From Hepsetus odoe (taxonomy: Eukaryota; Chordata; Actinopteri; Characiformes; Hepsetidae): a DNA stretch of 64,000 nt. The stretch spans positions 6,385,138 through 6,449,137 of the forward strand of contig CM029393.1 of NCBI GenBank assembly GCA_017165825.1. The letters run 5' to 3'. Each line of letters begins with the position of its first letter. The first letter of the stretch is position 1. This document shows, piece after piece, positions 50,801 to 59,965 of this stretch. The translations under genes and the position numbers were made by a program. The notes under the pieces were generated by a model, which saw nothing but the letters and a program-made list of their open reading frames with translations, made no database searches and was not told the origin of the DNA.

Positions 50801-53800
50801 AATTTCTCTGCTACAGCTGCCAGCTGTACAGTGCTAAGCCACACACTTCTGTACTTTAGGCTCTACCTTATTGGATGACTCTGTAATGAATGTGGCACAT
50901 TTAATTCATGGTACGTAGTATAAAGGTGTGCTATATGGGATGAAGCCCTAGTAACAGGGCTCAAGCTGTCAAACTCAGTCAGACAAGTAAAGACAAAACC
51001 TTGTAACCACATTGTGCTCACAGAACCTTGTACACTGGAAAATGATCTATACTTTAGTAACTAACACAACATTGTTTTTTTTTTATTGGAGTTTATAGTT
51101 ATTCAAAATCAACCCAGAATCACACGGTGTCACTTTTTTTTTTTTTTTTTTTTTTAAACACACGCTCATCGTCATAGATGAGCAGTCATGAAATGAAACG
51201 CTTATGTTTTAACTAACCCCACCACTCCACAAACAGAACCTCCAATTATAGTGCAATGTGTATGCTTTTTTATTCACATTTCAAAAATGCTTTTTCAAAC
51301 AAGATCGGTGAACACAAATGTAAAACAAGTCTAACCCACTGTTTATATACACAGGAGCGAACCTGAAAGGCCAAATTTAAACCACCGGCAGCCCTCAAAT
51401 CCTACGGAACCCTAATGGGACAGCATTTGGATCTGACTGGCTGGAGATTCTGAGAAAAGGGATTGCACAAATCACCTCGACTTAACTTAAACAGGGAGCT
51501 GAAGAAGAGTCTGGCAGCAATTTCTACAGTCTGGTTTGAAAAGGATTTGAAAGGTTCTTATTCTTGAGGCATGTCACCAGTTAAAGGGTTTATAGAGATG
51601 ATTCTGTGGCTCAGAAAGCAGAACCCCAGAAAAGGAAACTCACCTCTTGGGAATGTGCTGGCCTCCCCATGTAATAGTGACTGTGTACTTGCCCTGTGCA
51701 TTGGGGTAGTACTCATAGGCATACACGCCATCCATAGCTTCTCTCAGTTTCACCGGTTCCTCAAGTCCTTCTGCAAATGAGAAATCCTTCGTAACATTGT
51801 CTATGCAACATTGGGAAGCACCTAAATTAGTTTATAAAAATCAGAAAACATTTTGCCCACAAAATGACCCAAACAGCAAAAGATTCAGAACCCCCCCCCC
51901 CCCCCAACTGTCTGCAGTAATTACAAACTGCATTATGATGTGACTTCAAAATGGGCAGATTCGATTTCCATACTTTCAACAATATTAAAGCCAAAAGTTT
52001 TTGATATGAGCTCTTTAAACTTGAGTTTAAGGCCAAGTAAAATCACAAACGTCTGTCTAAGCAATCTCTGCGGACAACACACCTACATTTTGACATACAG
52101 TACATCATAATTACAGCAAGACACGTCATCATTTTGCTGAGAAGCACTTCTAACAGTCCTGGCATGTCTACCCTCTGTCGGGATTGGTGATGCAAACAAC
52201 CCATTAATCAAAGTCAGAAGGGCCTGGCATGAAGCCAGGTGACTCTGTTAGAATAATGCCATCTGGGCACCAGAATCTGGCAATGCCTGGGAAACCTCCA
52301 TCCTGGACAGTTCTACTGCTTGGGCAGTACCACCGCTCTGCTCACTCCACTTTTTAAGCTGTATTATGTGCGGCCTTGGCCAAAGACCTTTTTACAAAAC
52401 CCAAAAATGTCCAAAAGCTACCCACCAAGTTGAGCATTTGGAACATGAAAAGATATAATTAGAAAAACAGAACGAAATAAAGCAACAGCAGCAATCATTG
52501 CGCCTGATTTTGTCAATTTTTTAAGTGCCAGAAACCAAACAAGCCTATTTGAGGCTCCTGTAAAACTCAGTACACTTTCAGACAATCGAGCTTAAGATGG
52601 AGCAGTTTTGGAGCACAAGGCTCCATTACTTGATAGGAGCACTGGTTTCTTGCTTTTGAGGAAAGCTTAAGAATCCAAATATGTCTTAGTTCATTTCATG
52701 TCAAAGGCTTCAGGTGAAAATAAAGCAGGTATTTAATCAAACTATTCCTTTAAAAAACATTAAGAATGAGCAGCAGAAATAAATAAAAAGAGAATGAGGG
52801 GTCTTTGAAAAGGGAAGATACTTACTAGGACCCTTGACTGTAACCTTTAGGTCACCACTTCCAGCATTTCGGGTATCCACTCTGAAGTCGGCCACCTGGT
52901 GGACCCTCACTCCTCTGGGCTGCAGGCCTCTCCCTGTAGCTCGGCAAGCACTGGGTGTGGAGGCTGAAACAAACATCCACGCAGTCATCATCTCTCTAAA
53001 CTCTAAATGTTTTATTATATATATATAAAAAACTGTCACCTTGATCAAAATTCTTTACTTTTCTTATTTTGACAAGTGTTACGGTACCTAACAGTTGTTG
53101 GAAAAAGCCTTTATATGTGCTTACATAAGGTTCATGTCAGTGGTTAGGAAAGGCTTATGTAGGTGTCACGTAGCCTGAAGCTGCCCTTTGTTAAAGTGTT
53201 TTGCCAGATACTTTGAAAACTATGAACTAATCCTCCATGTTGCAACAGTTCCAAGCTACCCACATACAACCCCAAGCCAATGCCATATGCTGGGTAACAG
53301 GCCCCTGGGATGAGAAGAGTTCCTCTGCTATGAGGTAGTCTCTCTCTCGGCTCTCTCATTAGACCAGAAGAAGAGATGCCAAGGCCGCAGGCAGGGTGGA
53401 GTCGGCCCCAGCAACGTCCGACAGCCATCCGCCTTTCAGTAGCCCACAGACTGCTGGAAAACAGTCCATCCAGATGCACACCAAAGTTTAAATATACCTT
53501 ATCAACATCACTCAGTGACAAACAGAAATGATTAAAGCAAAGGAGATCCTTTGAGCACGATCGGCAGGAAGAAGTTCCAAGGATGATCTTTGTCAAGCCC
53601 TTGTGTTTTAAAATAAGCGGATGTAATGCAAGTTGACTACATAGTTGATGTAGACTGATGTGACTGGCTTGTTTTTTTGACCTCTTTTCACATGCACTGG
53701 ATTTACAAAGCGTCTCAGTCCGCCAATGAAATTTCCAAAAATAAGGCTGGTCCTAGTAAAGCAAAAGGAACGAGACCCAAAAGTCTAGTTTGCATGTTTA

Positions 53801-56800
53801 GATGGATATTTTCTTACTTGTGTTTCACACTGCAGGGCCTCCTCACTCGTTCATTTGCATATTTTGGTTCCTGAGGTCACTAAACCAAGCCCACAACAAT
53901 GTGTCCAGAACACAAATAAATAAATAAATACGATAAAATCTACACAGTCACGCACATCTCTGTGGTCGCCACTCAAACTAATCAAGCAAAAGCAAAGGCA
54001 AAGTCATTGGTGAAACATATATGAAACCCTGAAAAAAGTAACATCAGTTTCCGACAAATATAAAAAGGACGCTTGGTGAGAAATGTAGATTCCTGACTAC
54101 CGATTTCATCTGGCGCTCAGGAGCTTGAGGGCCAGATCTGACGTGGGTAGATGAGTAATGGGAATAATCATCTGGTCGACTTCGGGAGTTTCAACAATGC
54201 CTCCACTGTTCAGTTATGAACAGAAAAGTAAAGTCTGATTGTAAAAAAAAAAACACCAGGGTTTTTAATTAGCAGTGTGATAATGCATTACTTTTTATTA
54301 AGGAAAATCAATTAAATTAGGTTTCATTTCAGGCAGAATTGCTGAAAGCTACCTGGTTTGGAAAAGCTGCCTCAGAGAGAAGGAATTTAGTGTTTTACAA
54401 GCCCTAAAGTTGGTTTGCCAGCACTTGTGTTTACTGAACTACACAACTAGCCTCTATGGTGGACGTGTTACCAGCACACACATGCTCTTGCTTAGAGCAC
54501 CAAATCTATTTTCTATATCTACAAGTTTTCATTTTATCAAAACAAACGCTTAAAGAAATGACCTGGAAAAAGCTGCTCCTGACAGATATTAAACGGCATG
54601 ACTTAGAAGAGCACATTCTTTAAACATGTGGTTCATATATCATCACATTAATGCAGAATGACTTCTGAAGCATTTCTCACTCCAGTGGTGTCTGAATAAA
54701 AGACAGCTTTTGCGAGTCCACTGCCTATTCCAAGTGCTAAAAAGAAGAGTCCATGCAATCAGCTGTGAGAATAAACAGGTTAGCTGGTTACAACTGGCTG
54801 AATCAACAGCTTTTATAACTGCTGTAAACAGAATGCCACAACCAGAAGAACAACAAGCCAATTACCAAAAAATATTAAACCCCTGCTCAATTGCACCTAT
54901 TCAAAATAAAGATTTTTCCATTTCTGCAAAGGTAAAATTTTCAGCAAAAGACTGATTAAGATTTATTTTTCATAAGGAACTCCTTTCCTGAGATGCAGTA
55001 GTGCAACATCACTCCCATCTCAACATTAACATCCTGACATCTTTCCATCAAATTTTTTGAACAATAATATAAGCCCTTAAAAAAAATTGACTAAAAATCT
55101 TATTATAGTACTCCTAACCACTGACATAATTGAAGGAATGGCGATGAAATAGTTACTTAATGGCTTCAAATGACGTGAAAAGGCTGTAAATGTCAAAAGG
55201 CTTCTGCAGAAGGATCTCTACAACTTGTGTCATTTGTTATAGATTTGCAGAAGCAAGAATAAGGGCTGCACTCCAGATTAACCATCCTGAGTGAACGCTT
55301 ATCCTGACCAACAACCAAATTTCAAAAGCACAACTGCTAGAGGGCGGTACCTGGGCCGATGTTCACGGTATAGGGGCTCTTGGGAATGGCAATTCCTCCA
55401 AATGTGATGTTGACCGTGTGTGGACCTGCCTGAGCAGGTTTATAGGTGCAGCGGAAGACACTGTCTCCCTTGTCCTCCATGATAGCTTCCACTGTGTTCT
55501 TATTTCCCTGTGGGTCCTTGATCACTGCAGTCACATCACCCACTCCAGCTCCTTCAGAAGTCAACAAACAAATTAAGGAGCAGTCATTCATTTCGGAGTC
55601 ATTTTTATAAGTATTTGAAGTCAGCTACAAAGGCAGACTAAAAAGCAGCATCTTACTTGCAAAAAAAAAATAATAAAATAAAAACCATGCTTTTTTGTGG
55701 GCTTTAACCACAGACCTGCAGTGTAGATGTCAAAGTAGGTGGGTTTGCTAGCAATGTTGCCAAGAGGCTCCAAGCCAGGGCCTTTGGCGGTGACCTTGGT
55801 GGGGTCTCCCTGAGCCTTATCTACATTCACTTCAAAGGGGCTCTTTGGAATTTGCTGACCAGCGAACAGCACAGTCACCTGCGGAAAAGATGCAAAGGCT
55901 ATGCATCAAAGACTGCAAGATCTCAATGAACACACAGACACTACACCTTAACGCACTCAGAGTCCCAACTGCTTTGTGAAATAACGCTCCCAGTGGATCT
56001 CAAAACGCATACCTTGTGAGGTCCCATGACTTGAGGAATGTAAGTCACACTGTAGGTCTTTTTGCCTTCGTTGGGCACAGCTTTCACCTCCTCTTTCCTG
56101 CCCTCAGGGTCCTCGATATAGACCATGACCTGTCCTTGTCCTGCACTGAAGGTGTCTACTGTAAACACAGCTGGACGCATCACTCGGTTCCCCATCGGCT
56201 CAATACCTGTCAACATGCAAACAGTCAAGATGCTCCATAAATCACACACTTTGAAGGCCAAATGACATCTTACACATTTACTACAAACACCAAAGCTAAA
56301 TAAAGCATTTTCTGACATATTAGCCCACTTTTTCTTCCATTTTTTTTTTTTTTTTAACACTGCACAATTAAATAAAAAGGTACATGTTGGCTTTGATGCA
56401 CATACCTTCAATGAACTTCACTAACCAAATTAAACCAGGCCATAGCTTATATTTCCCCGTCTATAAAGCGACCATCGGTCAGGATTTAAGCTGTGATGCC
56501 AGGAAATAGGTTGCAGCAGCTGAGTCCTTGGTGATTATTTAGTAATTAAACCTTATGGACCACACATGGAACATGTTATTGTTGTAGGTAATGAACAGAG
56601 ATTTCCTTAAATTGTATTTCTCAAGGTCTCTCCATGTTCCTCCTTAAGGCATTATTAAAAATTTTACGGGTGGTTTGTTCTCAAAAAAATTCCATCAAGT
56701 GTTGCAAGGGCTGAGCAAGTCATTTATATCCCTTCACAAAGACCATTAAACATCTCCTGTATAAAACACTAAAATAGGTGTGCGTTTACCATGGGGTATA

Positions 56801-59800
56801 TGCGGGGCAGCATTAAGAAAGGTTAATGAACAGACCCTAAGGCATCACTATAAAACCTCCAGCATGTGGTTTAACCGCATTTTAACGTAAACCAACATAA
56901 GACTTTTAAATTAGAAATAAATTATTCGGATCATCAGCCAAGTTGCCCATATTTCCTTCAAAATGCGTGAGGTTTCTCCATCGCTGTGCCTTAGTTTGCA
57001 TGGAAGTGGAAAACCACACAACACACCATTATGGCTTGCCCACAGGCTTATACAGCAGAGCAACTTTGGTATTAATTATTATCCGTTACATCAGCTTGTC
57101 AAACATAAAGCTCTTACTGGCATAATTAATAGTGTTGTGCAGTAAGCTGAACTAAGGCCAAAGCAGCCAGCAAAAGGTCTTGGTTGAGAGAGTTTGAGCC
57201 TCTTAAGGTTTCAGCAGACTGTATAAAATGAGACTATTCTAAGCACATAACATGCATGTAACTGGGCCAAAATAAATACTTTTAGATGGCATTATTGAAA
57301 ACAAATCATTCTCTAGAAGCCTACTATCCTTTATCTTACGTATCATGTATGAACCTGACTTGCTCCAAAACTGAAGCCCTTTATAAAAAAGGAGATTGCA
57401 TAGTGGAGAAGAAACATTAAAGTGAATAATGTCTGTTTTCTACTACAAATTAGCCTGAATTACAACCCTACAGAGACACCCAGGCTTACCCTTTCTAAAA
57501 AGAATATAAATTTCAGAGTTCAGAGCTAGTCACCCTGCCATGGCACAGTCAAAGAGACACTTCGTGGTGCGGTCTGTATGTTCAAATGCTCTCATATATC
57601 TTTTTCTAGAAGTAATAAAATGAGCAAGAAAGAGCTGTAGAAGGTTTAAGGCCTTAAAAGAAGAGAACTGCTAGAAAGCTGCTTCTAAAGACAATATAGT
57701 GAATTATGCTCATGGGCCAGATTGCTAATAAGGTTAGATTCACTAAAACTAGTCCGTTTTGGTCCTACCTGGGCCATAAGCACGAGCCTTTTTAGGATTA
57801 AGTTTGGGTTTGAGTGGAGCTCCGGGTTTGAGTTTGGCCTTGGGGAACTGCGACAGGTATGTCATAACAGATTGCTCATCCACTTTTGGGTCAATGATCT
57901 CTTCAGGAGCAATCACCTGGAGACAGAAAGAAAGGAAGTAAAACTTGTCATTAGTCCCTAAAAGCATGCAACTTCTTTCCATTGACTTGTGTAATAAAAG
58001 TGTTTGAATGGTTTATCGCTTCATTATGCACAGTCTTTAGGGGTTTGAGAAAACCGATAGGGGATAAGTACAATTTCTCAAATCAAGAAGTAAATCAATA
58101 GTGAAATGGTCCCTGGAACGAGGTCTAATGCTTGCAAGGTGTAAAGAACATATTTTTCTACTTTCTCTTCAGTTCAATCCTCTTACAGCCTTTATATGAG
58201 GTGATATTAATATTCTCCTCATAAGCAGCAGGGACCAGCATAATCAATTTTTTTTTGCAAGCTGAAAGTGCTCAAGTCCAACTAAAGGGCGTATGCTCAG
58301 ACATTTTCTCCTGCACACCTTCATGTTTGCAAAGGTGTGATTGGGGTGCGGAAAGGAGAACTAAATTAATTTGACTGCCTCCTTTTAAGCAAATATAACA
58401 CTCCGTCTGAAGTGAACACTCCGTGCACACACTGCACACTAAACACGAAAGAAAACACACATTAAATCGTTATTTAGTACATTAAAGGGTCTCACCTTAG
58501 TTCAGAACTAAATTAAATTGGCCAATCCACAAAGACCACATAACCATACAAGCTCCAACTTCTTAAATGGTCTGAATGATTGGCTCTCAATCGGCAGAAT
58601 CTTGCGTGTATCTATATGCACTTATGGTTGTCCACAAGTGATCAAATCAACCAATATGCATGCAAGTCTGATCAAGACCTTTATTGCAACAAGATTTTAC
58701 AGAGGCCTGCAAAATGCAAATCCATCCTTTCATCCATTACTTCGTCGGCTTATCCCAACCAGGGTCGGTAGGGGTGCTGGTGCCTATCCCAGCGCTCAAA
58801 AGGCCAAAATTGTCAAAATAATGCAGGCCAATCTTGGCACGTATTAGAGGTGTCCTCATGTCACAGGCTGGTCTGTGAATCAAACTGCAGAAAACGGGCT
58901 TCTAAACACATTAAATATGGGTGTTGCAAGCCTGATAAAATTTACAACAGATTAGGGGTGGAAGGCAGTCTATCAGCAATGTTTGAAGTCTTACAGAGCC
59001 TCGCCATGTTTACCTTGTAATATATCACAGTGATGACGTTGCCATGTCAGAGCACTGATACATTATGAATCACTTTGGAATTAATCTGCCATTTTTGGCA
59101 CAGCCTAACAAGAAGATTTCCAAATTCTCCTCTCACCTGTGGGATTCCAAGCCAGTCATCAGCCAGTTGCATGGCTTCTGTTGCATTTTCCACAGGCTTC
59201 GCTGTATCCCATGTCTCCCAGTCAGGACACAAGCCTACAATCCATTAAAAAACAATCATTCATTTCTTACTGAAACTGAGCCTCATTACCATAATTGGGT
59301 ATACCATAAAGGCATTACCATGTCATAAACAACTCTCTCAATTATATCATATGAAAATATACATTGTCAACAACAAGCATATCTGTAGGTCCATGATGTT
59401 TTGTCTCTTATAAGCACCTTTTAAATGTATTATATTCAGTGTATTACACCTCAGAATTTCTAAACAATTGTATGTCTTAAAAGATGACTTTTTCTATACA
59501 TTACTTGCACAGTTCACAATGACAGAGGAGCCCAATATTACTATAATTGTGTTAACTGACATCCACTGAACATGAATTAACCTTATTTACATACATTCAA
59601 GTCTGTTTTTCCTATAAAGCATTCCTAAGATTTTAATCTGCGATCTAATAAACAACTCCACCAGTTTATCTTCCTCAGTTTCAAATGAACAATCACCATT
59701 TCCGCAACACACTGACCTGGCGCACAGCTGTCCACAAGGGCTCCCAGCGCCCTGCCGTCCTTCCAGTCCTCCCTGAAGTTGGTGATGGGCAAGTCAGGAA

Positions 59801-59965
59801 CTTTGTTCTGAATCCAGCCCAGCAGCCTCTGCTTGGGGGTGGCCTTTTTGGCTTCTTCGTCATCCTCATCCTCCCACACAGGCATGGAGATGGAGTAGTG
59901 TAGGATAAGGGTCCATACTAGACCAAGGATCAGCTTCAGGTTGCCATCCACAATGGCTTTACTGT
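16875..59965 (-). CDS. flnb: Filamin B (flnb), exons 2-45, lacking exon 1
   Basis: Actin cross-linking scaffold: CH1-CH2 actin-binding domain, 24 Ig-like repeats, two hinges, C-terminal dimerisation. Exons in coding order: 59717-59965, 59137-59234, 57769-57916, 56013-56206, 55716-55878, 55351-55551, 52826-52963, 51644-51770, 49547-49683, 48890-49083, 48606-48719, 48107-48250, 46046-46169, 45498-45658, 45070-45160, 44597-44766, 44347-44464, 43582-43844, 42664-43261, 41127-41300, 40737-40899, 39843-40003, 38871-39038, 38517-38640, 38266-38419, 37002-37191, 36554-36801, 36096-36191, 34801-34903, 34026-34166, 32678-32806, 32301-32474, 31941-32099, 31501-31704, 30458-30610, 29128-29250, 22725-22991, 22286-22423, 22091-22206, 20856-20988, 20042-20218, 18274-18492, 17299-17502, 16875-17062. 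Every junction has GT-AG and consistent phase. Total 7,538 nt: 2,511 codons plus stop, no frameshift. Flanks (dnase1l3, abhd6) and close identity to human FLNB along its length argue for B rather than A or C. Confidence 0.97.
17299..34903 (-). CDS. flnb: flnb rod 2, Ig repeats 16-23 with hinge 2
   Basis: Fifteen exons from 34801-34903 to 17299-17502. Ig16 begins VTDGAYIPINSMNGSGFRPF. Ig18 lacks the regular GPG start (RSQVKLGSAADFALDI), as in human. Ig20-21 (29128-29250, 22725-22991) form the compact pair that regulates integrin beta-tail binding, with FTVGPLGEGGAHKVRAGGPG at the Ig20/21 junction. Ig23 ends GGPNHITGSPFKAKVTG. Exon 17299-17502 carries hinge 2 (Ser/Thr/Asn-rich, about 35 residues) and the start of Ig24. 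Rod 2 is the partner-binding half of filamins. Confidence 0.95.
17640..17935 (-). mobile_element. tRNA-derived SINE, flnb intron
   Basis: Read on the minus strand it starts with a tRNA-like head (GGCAGCGGTGGCCTAGCAGT, B-box GGGTTCGACTCC). A body follows with TTGAGCAAAGTTCCGTCCCC, and it ends in a tail with CACTTCACTTTTTCC. The same body occurs at 26.8, 37.95 and 45.7 kb. Confidence 0.85.
23494..24043. mobile_element. Tc1-like non-autonomous transposon
   Basis: The left end CAGTACTGTGCAAAAATTTT and the right end, inverted as CAGTACTGTGAAAGTTTTAG, are terminal inverted repeats. The right end is followed by TA. At 550 bp it is too short for a transposase, but CTGATCTCAACATCATCCAG recalls the SPDLNPIE block of Tc1 transposases, so it is an internally deleted copy. 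Confidence 0.85.
24340..24650 (-). mobile_element. RTE-type LINE 3' end
   Basis: On the minus strand: a segment reading about RRDEEYIWGRMLKMELPGKR, then the tail GATCCGCTGTGGTGACTCC and AAG repeats (plus-strand TTCTTC run at about 24,341-24,368). This is the end of the LINE reverse-transcriptase frame and its 3' tail. Confidence 0.85.
25900..26088 (-). CDS. flnb: Candidate undescribed flnb cassette exon in Ig20
   Basis: In the 6.1-kb intron between exons 29128-29250 and 22725-22991 a GC-rich 189-nt segment is bounded by a strong acceptor (pyrimidine-rich CTGCTCATGTCTTCCTTCAG) and a GTGCGT donor. Phase is 1 at both ends, so inclusion adds 63 residues without breaking the frame. In that frame it has no stop and starts VTWFLLTLAGELLSQRVYRS, then an Arg-rich stretch, then RIGPVLARPSGLE. 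Human FLNC has an insertion of about 80 residues at this exact point in Ig20; as I recall it begins NWF and shares the W-F, A-x-E-x-L and R-S positions. This is inference without transcript data. A second frame is also open, so coding status is not proven. Confidence 0.55.
26795..27050 (+). mobile_element. tRNA-derived SINE, flnb intron
   Basis: Head GGTGGCCTAATGGTTGGGGG with B-box GGTTCAAATCC, then TTGAGCAAGGTACCGTCCCC and ATTTCACTGTGTGTTGTGCC, ending TTTCACTTTCC. Same family as the copies at 17.6, 37.9 and 45.7 kb, opposite in orientation to flnb. Confidence 0.88.
29128..29250 (-). CDS. flnb: flnb Ig19/Ig20 exon matching the var-1 cassette
   Basis: Exactly 123 nt (41 codons), phase 1 at both ends, encoding GSPFSVKVTGEGRIRES to CDLNLKIP. 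Filamin var-1 transcripts described in mammals lack 41 residues at the Ig19/Ig20 boundary, which fits this exon. Its acceptor (TTGTTGGAAG) has AAG rather than CAG or TAG, so it is fairly weak, as expected for an optional exon. Confidence 0.85.
29405..30120. repeat. Probable dispersed repeat, family not resolved
   Basis: Begins near CAGCCATAACATTAAAACCA, a phrase I know from the ends of several abundant teleost DNA transposons, followed by non-coding text such as CAGCAGCTCTGACCCAAAGA and CCACATGAATGCCAGGATGC. I could not find a matching opposite end, so boundaries and class are uncertain. Confidence 0.5.
30424..30450. repeat. (AAT)n microsatellite beside an flnb donor
   Basis: About nine AAT/ATT units ending only a few bases beyond the GTGAGTTG donor of exon 30458-30610. 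Confidence 0.93.
34286..34332. repeat. A-rich (A8-10 G)n repeat
   Basis: Several units of eight to ten A followed by G in an flnb intron. Low complexity only. Confidence 0.9.
34904..36095. other. flnb intron upstream of Ig16
   Basis: 1.2 kb between the hinge-1 exon and the Ig16 exon. No further exon or repeat was recognised. Confidence 0.6.
36096..36191 (-). CDS. flnb: flnb hinge-1 exon with glutamine tract
   Basis: A 96-nt exon, phase 0 at both ends, encoding 32 residues: ATDEPPLL, QQQ, AVK, seven Q, LAAPGAGFQPW. It lies between Ig15 and Ig16, the place of hinge 1, and ends with GFQPW where human FLNB has GFRPW. The seven consecutive Q codons are all CAG. Human FLNB is known to have a transcript lacking hinge 1, and the symmetric phase here allows the same skipping. 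The hinge is the flexible, calpain-sensitive point of filamins. Confidence 0.93.
36554..56206 (-). CDS. flnb: flnb rod 1, Ig repeats 1-15
   Basis: Twenty-five exons from 56013-56206 to 36554-36801 encode Ig1 to Ig15. The Ig repeats show the filamin signatures repeatedly: GPGL near each start, DNGDGTxxVxYxP in the middle and GxxIPxSPF at the end. Most exons begin after phase 1, so repeats are often split over two exons. Exon 42664-43261 (598 nt) is the exception and carries Ig9 and Ig10 without an intron. Ig15 ends in FGGENIPRSPFKVT at the donor before the hinge exon. Rod 1 is the extended part that adds actin contact in filamins. No premature stop or missing repeat was found. Confidence 0.95.
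37945..38090 (+). mobile_element. 5'-part SINE copy, flnb intron
   Basis: GGGGCAGCAGTGGCCTAGTG head, B-box GGTTCAAATCC and TTGAGCAAGGTACCGTCCCC body, then unrelated sequence. Truncated member of the same family as at 26.8 kb. Confidence 0.85.
39583..39772 (-). mobile_element. Second SINE family copy, flnb intron
   Basis: Inverted relative to the 8.75-kb copy. The plus strand shows GCAGACGCTCTTATCCAGAG, AATTACAGGGACAGTCCCCC and the inverted B-box region GGTGGGATTTGAACCTGGGA. Confidence 0.85.
40205..40612 (+). mobile_element. RTE-type LINE reverse-transcriptase fragment
   Basis: The frame with KRVQAVWNRWRRVAGVICDR and RPAMLYGLEKV is the C-terminal part of an RTE-type LINE reverse transcriptase. 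It is interrupted by a stop and frameshifts. The end CAGGTTGGACGTTTTGGAGA joins the text seen at 7.3 and 63.7 kb, so these fragments belong to one family. It lies in an flnb intron, antisense to the gene. Confidence 0.9.
45722..45975 (-). mobile_element. tRNA-derived SINE, flnb intron
   Basis: On the minus strand: GGGGCAGCGGTGGCCTGGTG head, TTGAGCAAGGTTCCGTCCCC body, CACTTTCACTTTCCCCCAC tail. It starts about 60 bp from the acceptor of exon 45498-45658. Confidence 0.88.
46004..46034. repeat. (TG)n microsatellite beside an flnb donor
   Basis: TG dinucleotides on the plus strand, that is CA in the transcript, starting about 10 nt inside the intron after exon 46046-46169. Confidence 0.95.
46170..48106. 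other. flnb intron, AT-rich
   Basis: 1.9 kb without recognised exon or transposon. It contains a poly(A) run of about 26 at 47,849-47,874. Confidence 0.6.
49695..49719. repeat. Poly(A)25 / poly(T)25 run at an flnb acceptor
   Basis: Twenty-five consecutive A on the plus strand. In the transcript this is U25, ending 11 nt before the acceptor AG of exon 49547-49683 and serving as its polypyrimidine tract. Confidence 0.95.
52964..55350. other. flnb intron
   Basis: 2.4 kb between the Ig2 and Ig3 exons. A (TA)n run lies at about 53,014-53,027 and an (AAAT)n run at about 53,913. No gene or element was recognised. Confidence 0.6.
57769..59965 (-). CDS. flnb: flnb actin-binding domain exons (end of CH1, CH2)
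   Basis: Exon 59717-59965 opens at DSKAIVDGNLKLILGLVWTL, the end of CH1, and carries the acidic linker PVWEDEDDEEAKK and the start of CH2 (KQRLLGWIQNKVPDLPI, then DGRALGALVDSCAPG). Exon 59137-59234 continues LCPDWETWDTAKPVENATEA to WLGIPQ. Exon 57769-57916 completes CH2 (SVMTYLSQFPKAKLKPG) and enters Ig1 at KKARAYGPG. The missing first exon should encode the initiator Met and the first ~97 residues of CH1; at least 4 kb of intron 1 (59,966-64,000) lies in the window without it. Confidence 0.96.
58720..58802 (+). repeat. Dispersed repeat fragment (LINE 3'-end type)
   Basis: TCCATCCTTTCATCCATTAC, then CGGCTTATCCCAACCAGGGT and GGTGCCTATCCCAGCG. This resembles the 3' end of an abundant fish LINE or SINE with a CCATCC lead. 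Recognition is from memory. Confidence 0.55.

Noticed and set aside
16875..59965. Identification as flnc, suggested by the neighbouring SPMIP1-like gene
   Set aside because: dnase1l3 and abhd6 on the same side fit human FLNB, and the protein follows human FLNB closely through Ig20-24, hinge 1 end and hinge 2; the spliced frame without the candidate exon matches FLNB at KIPEI.
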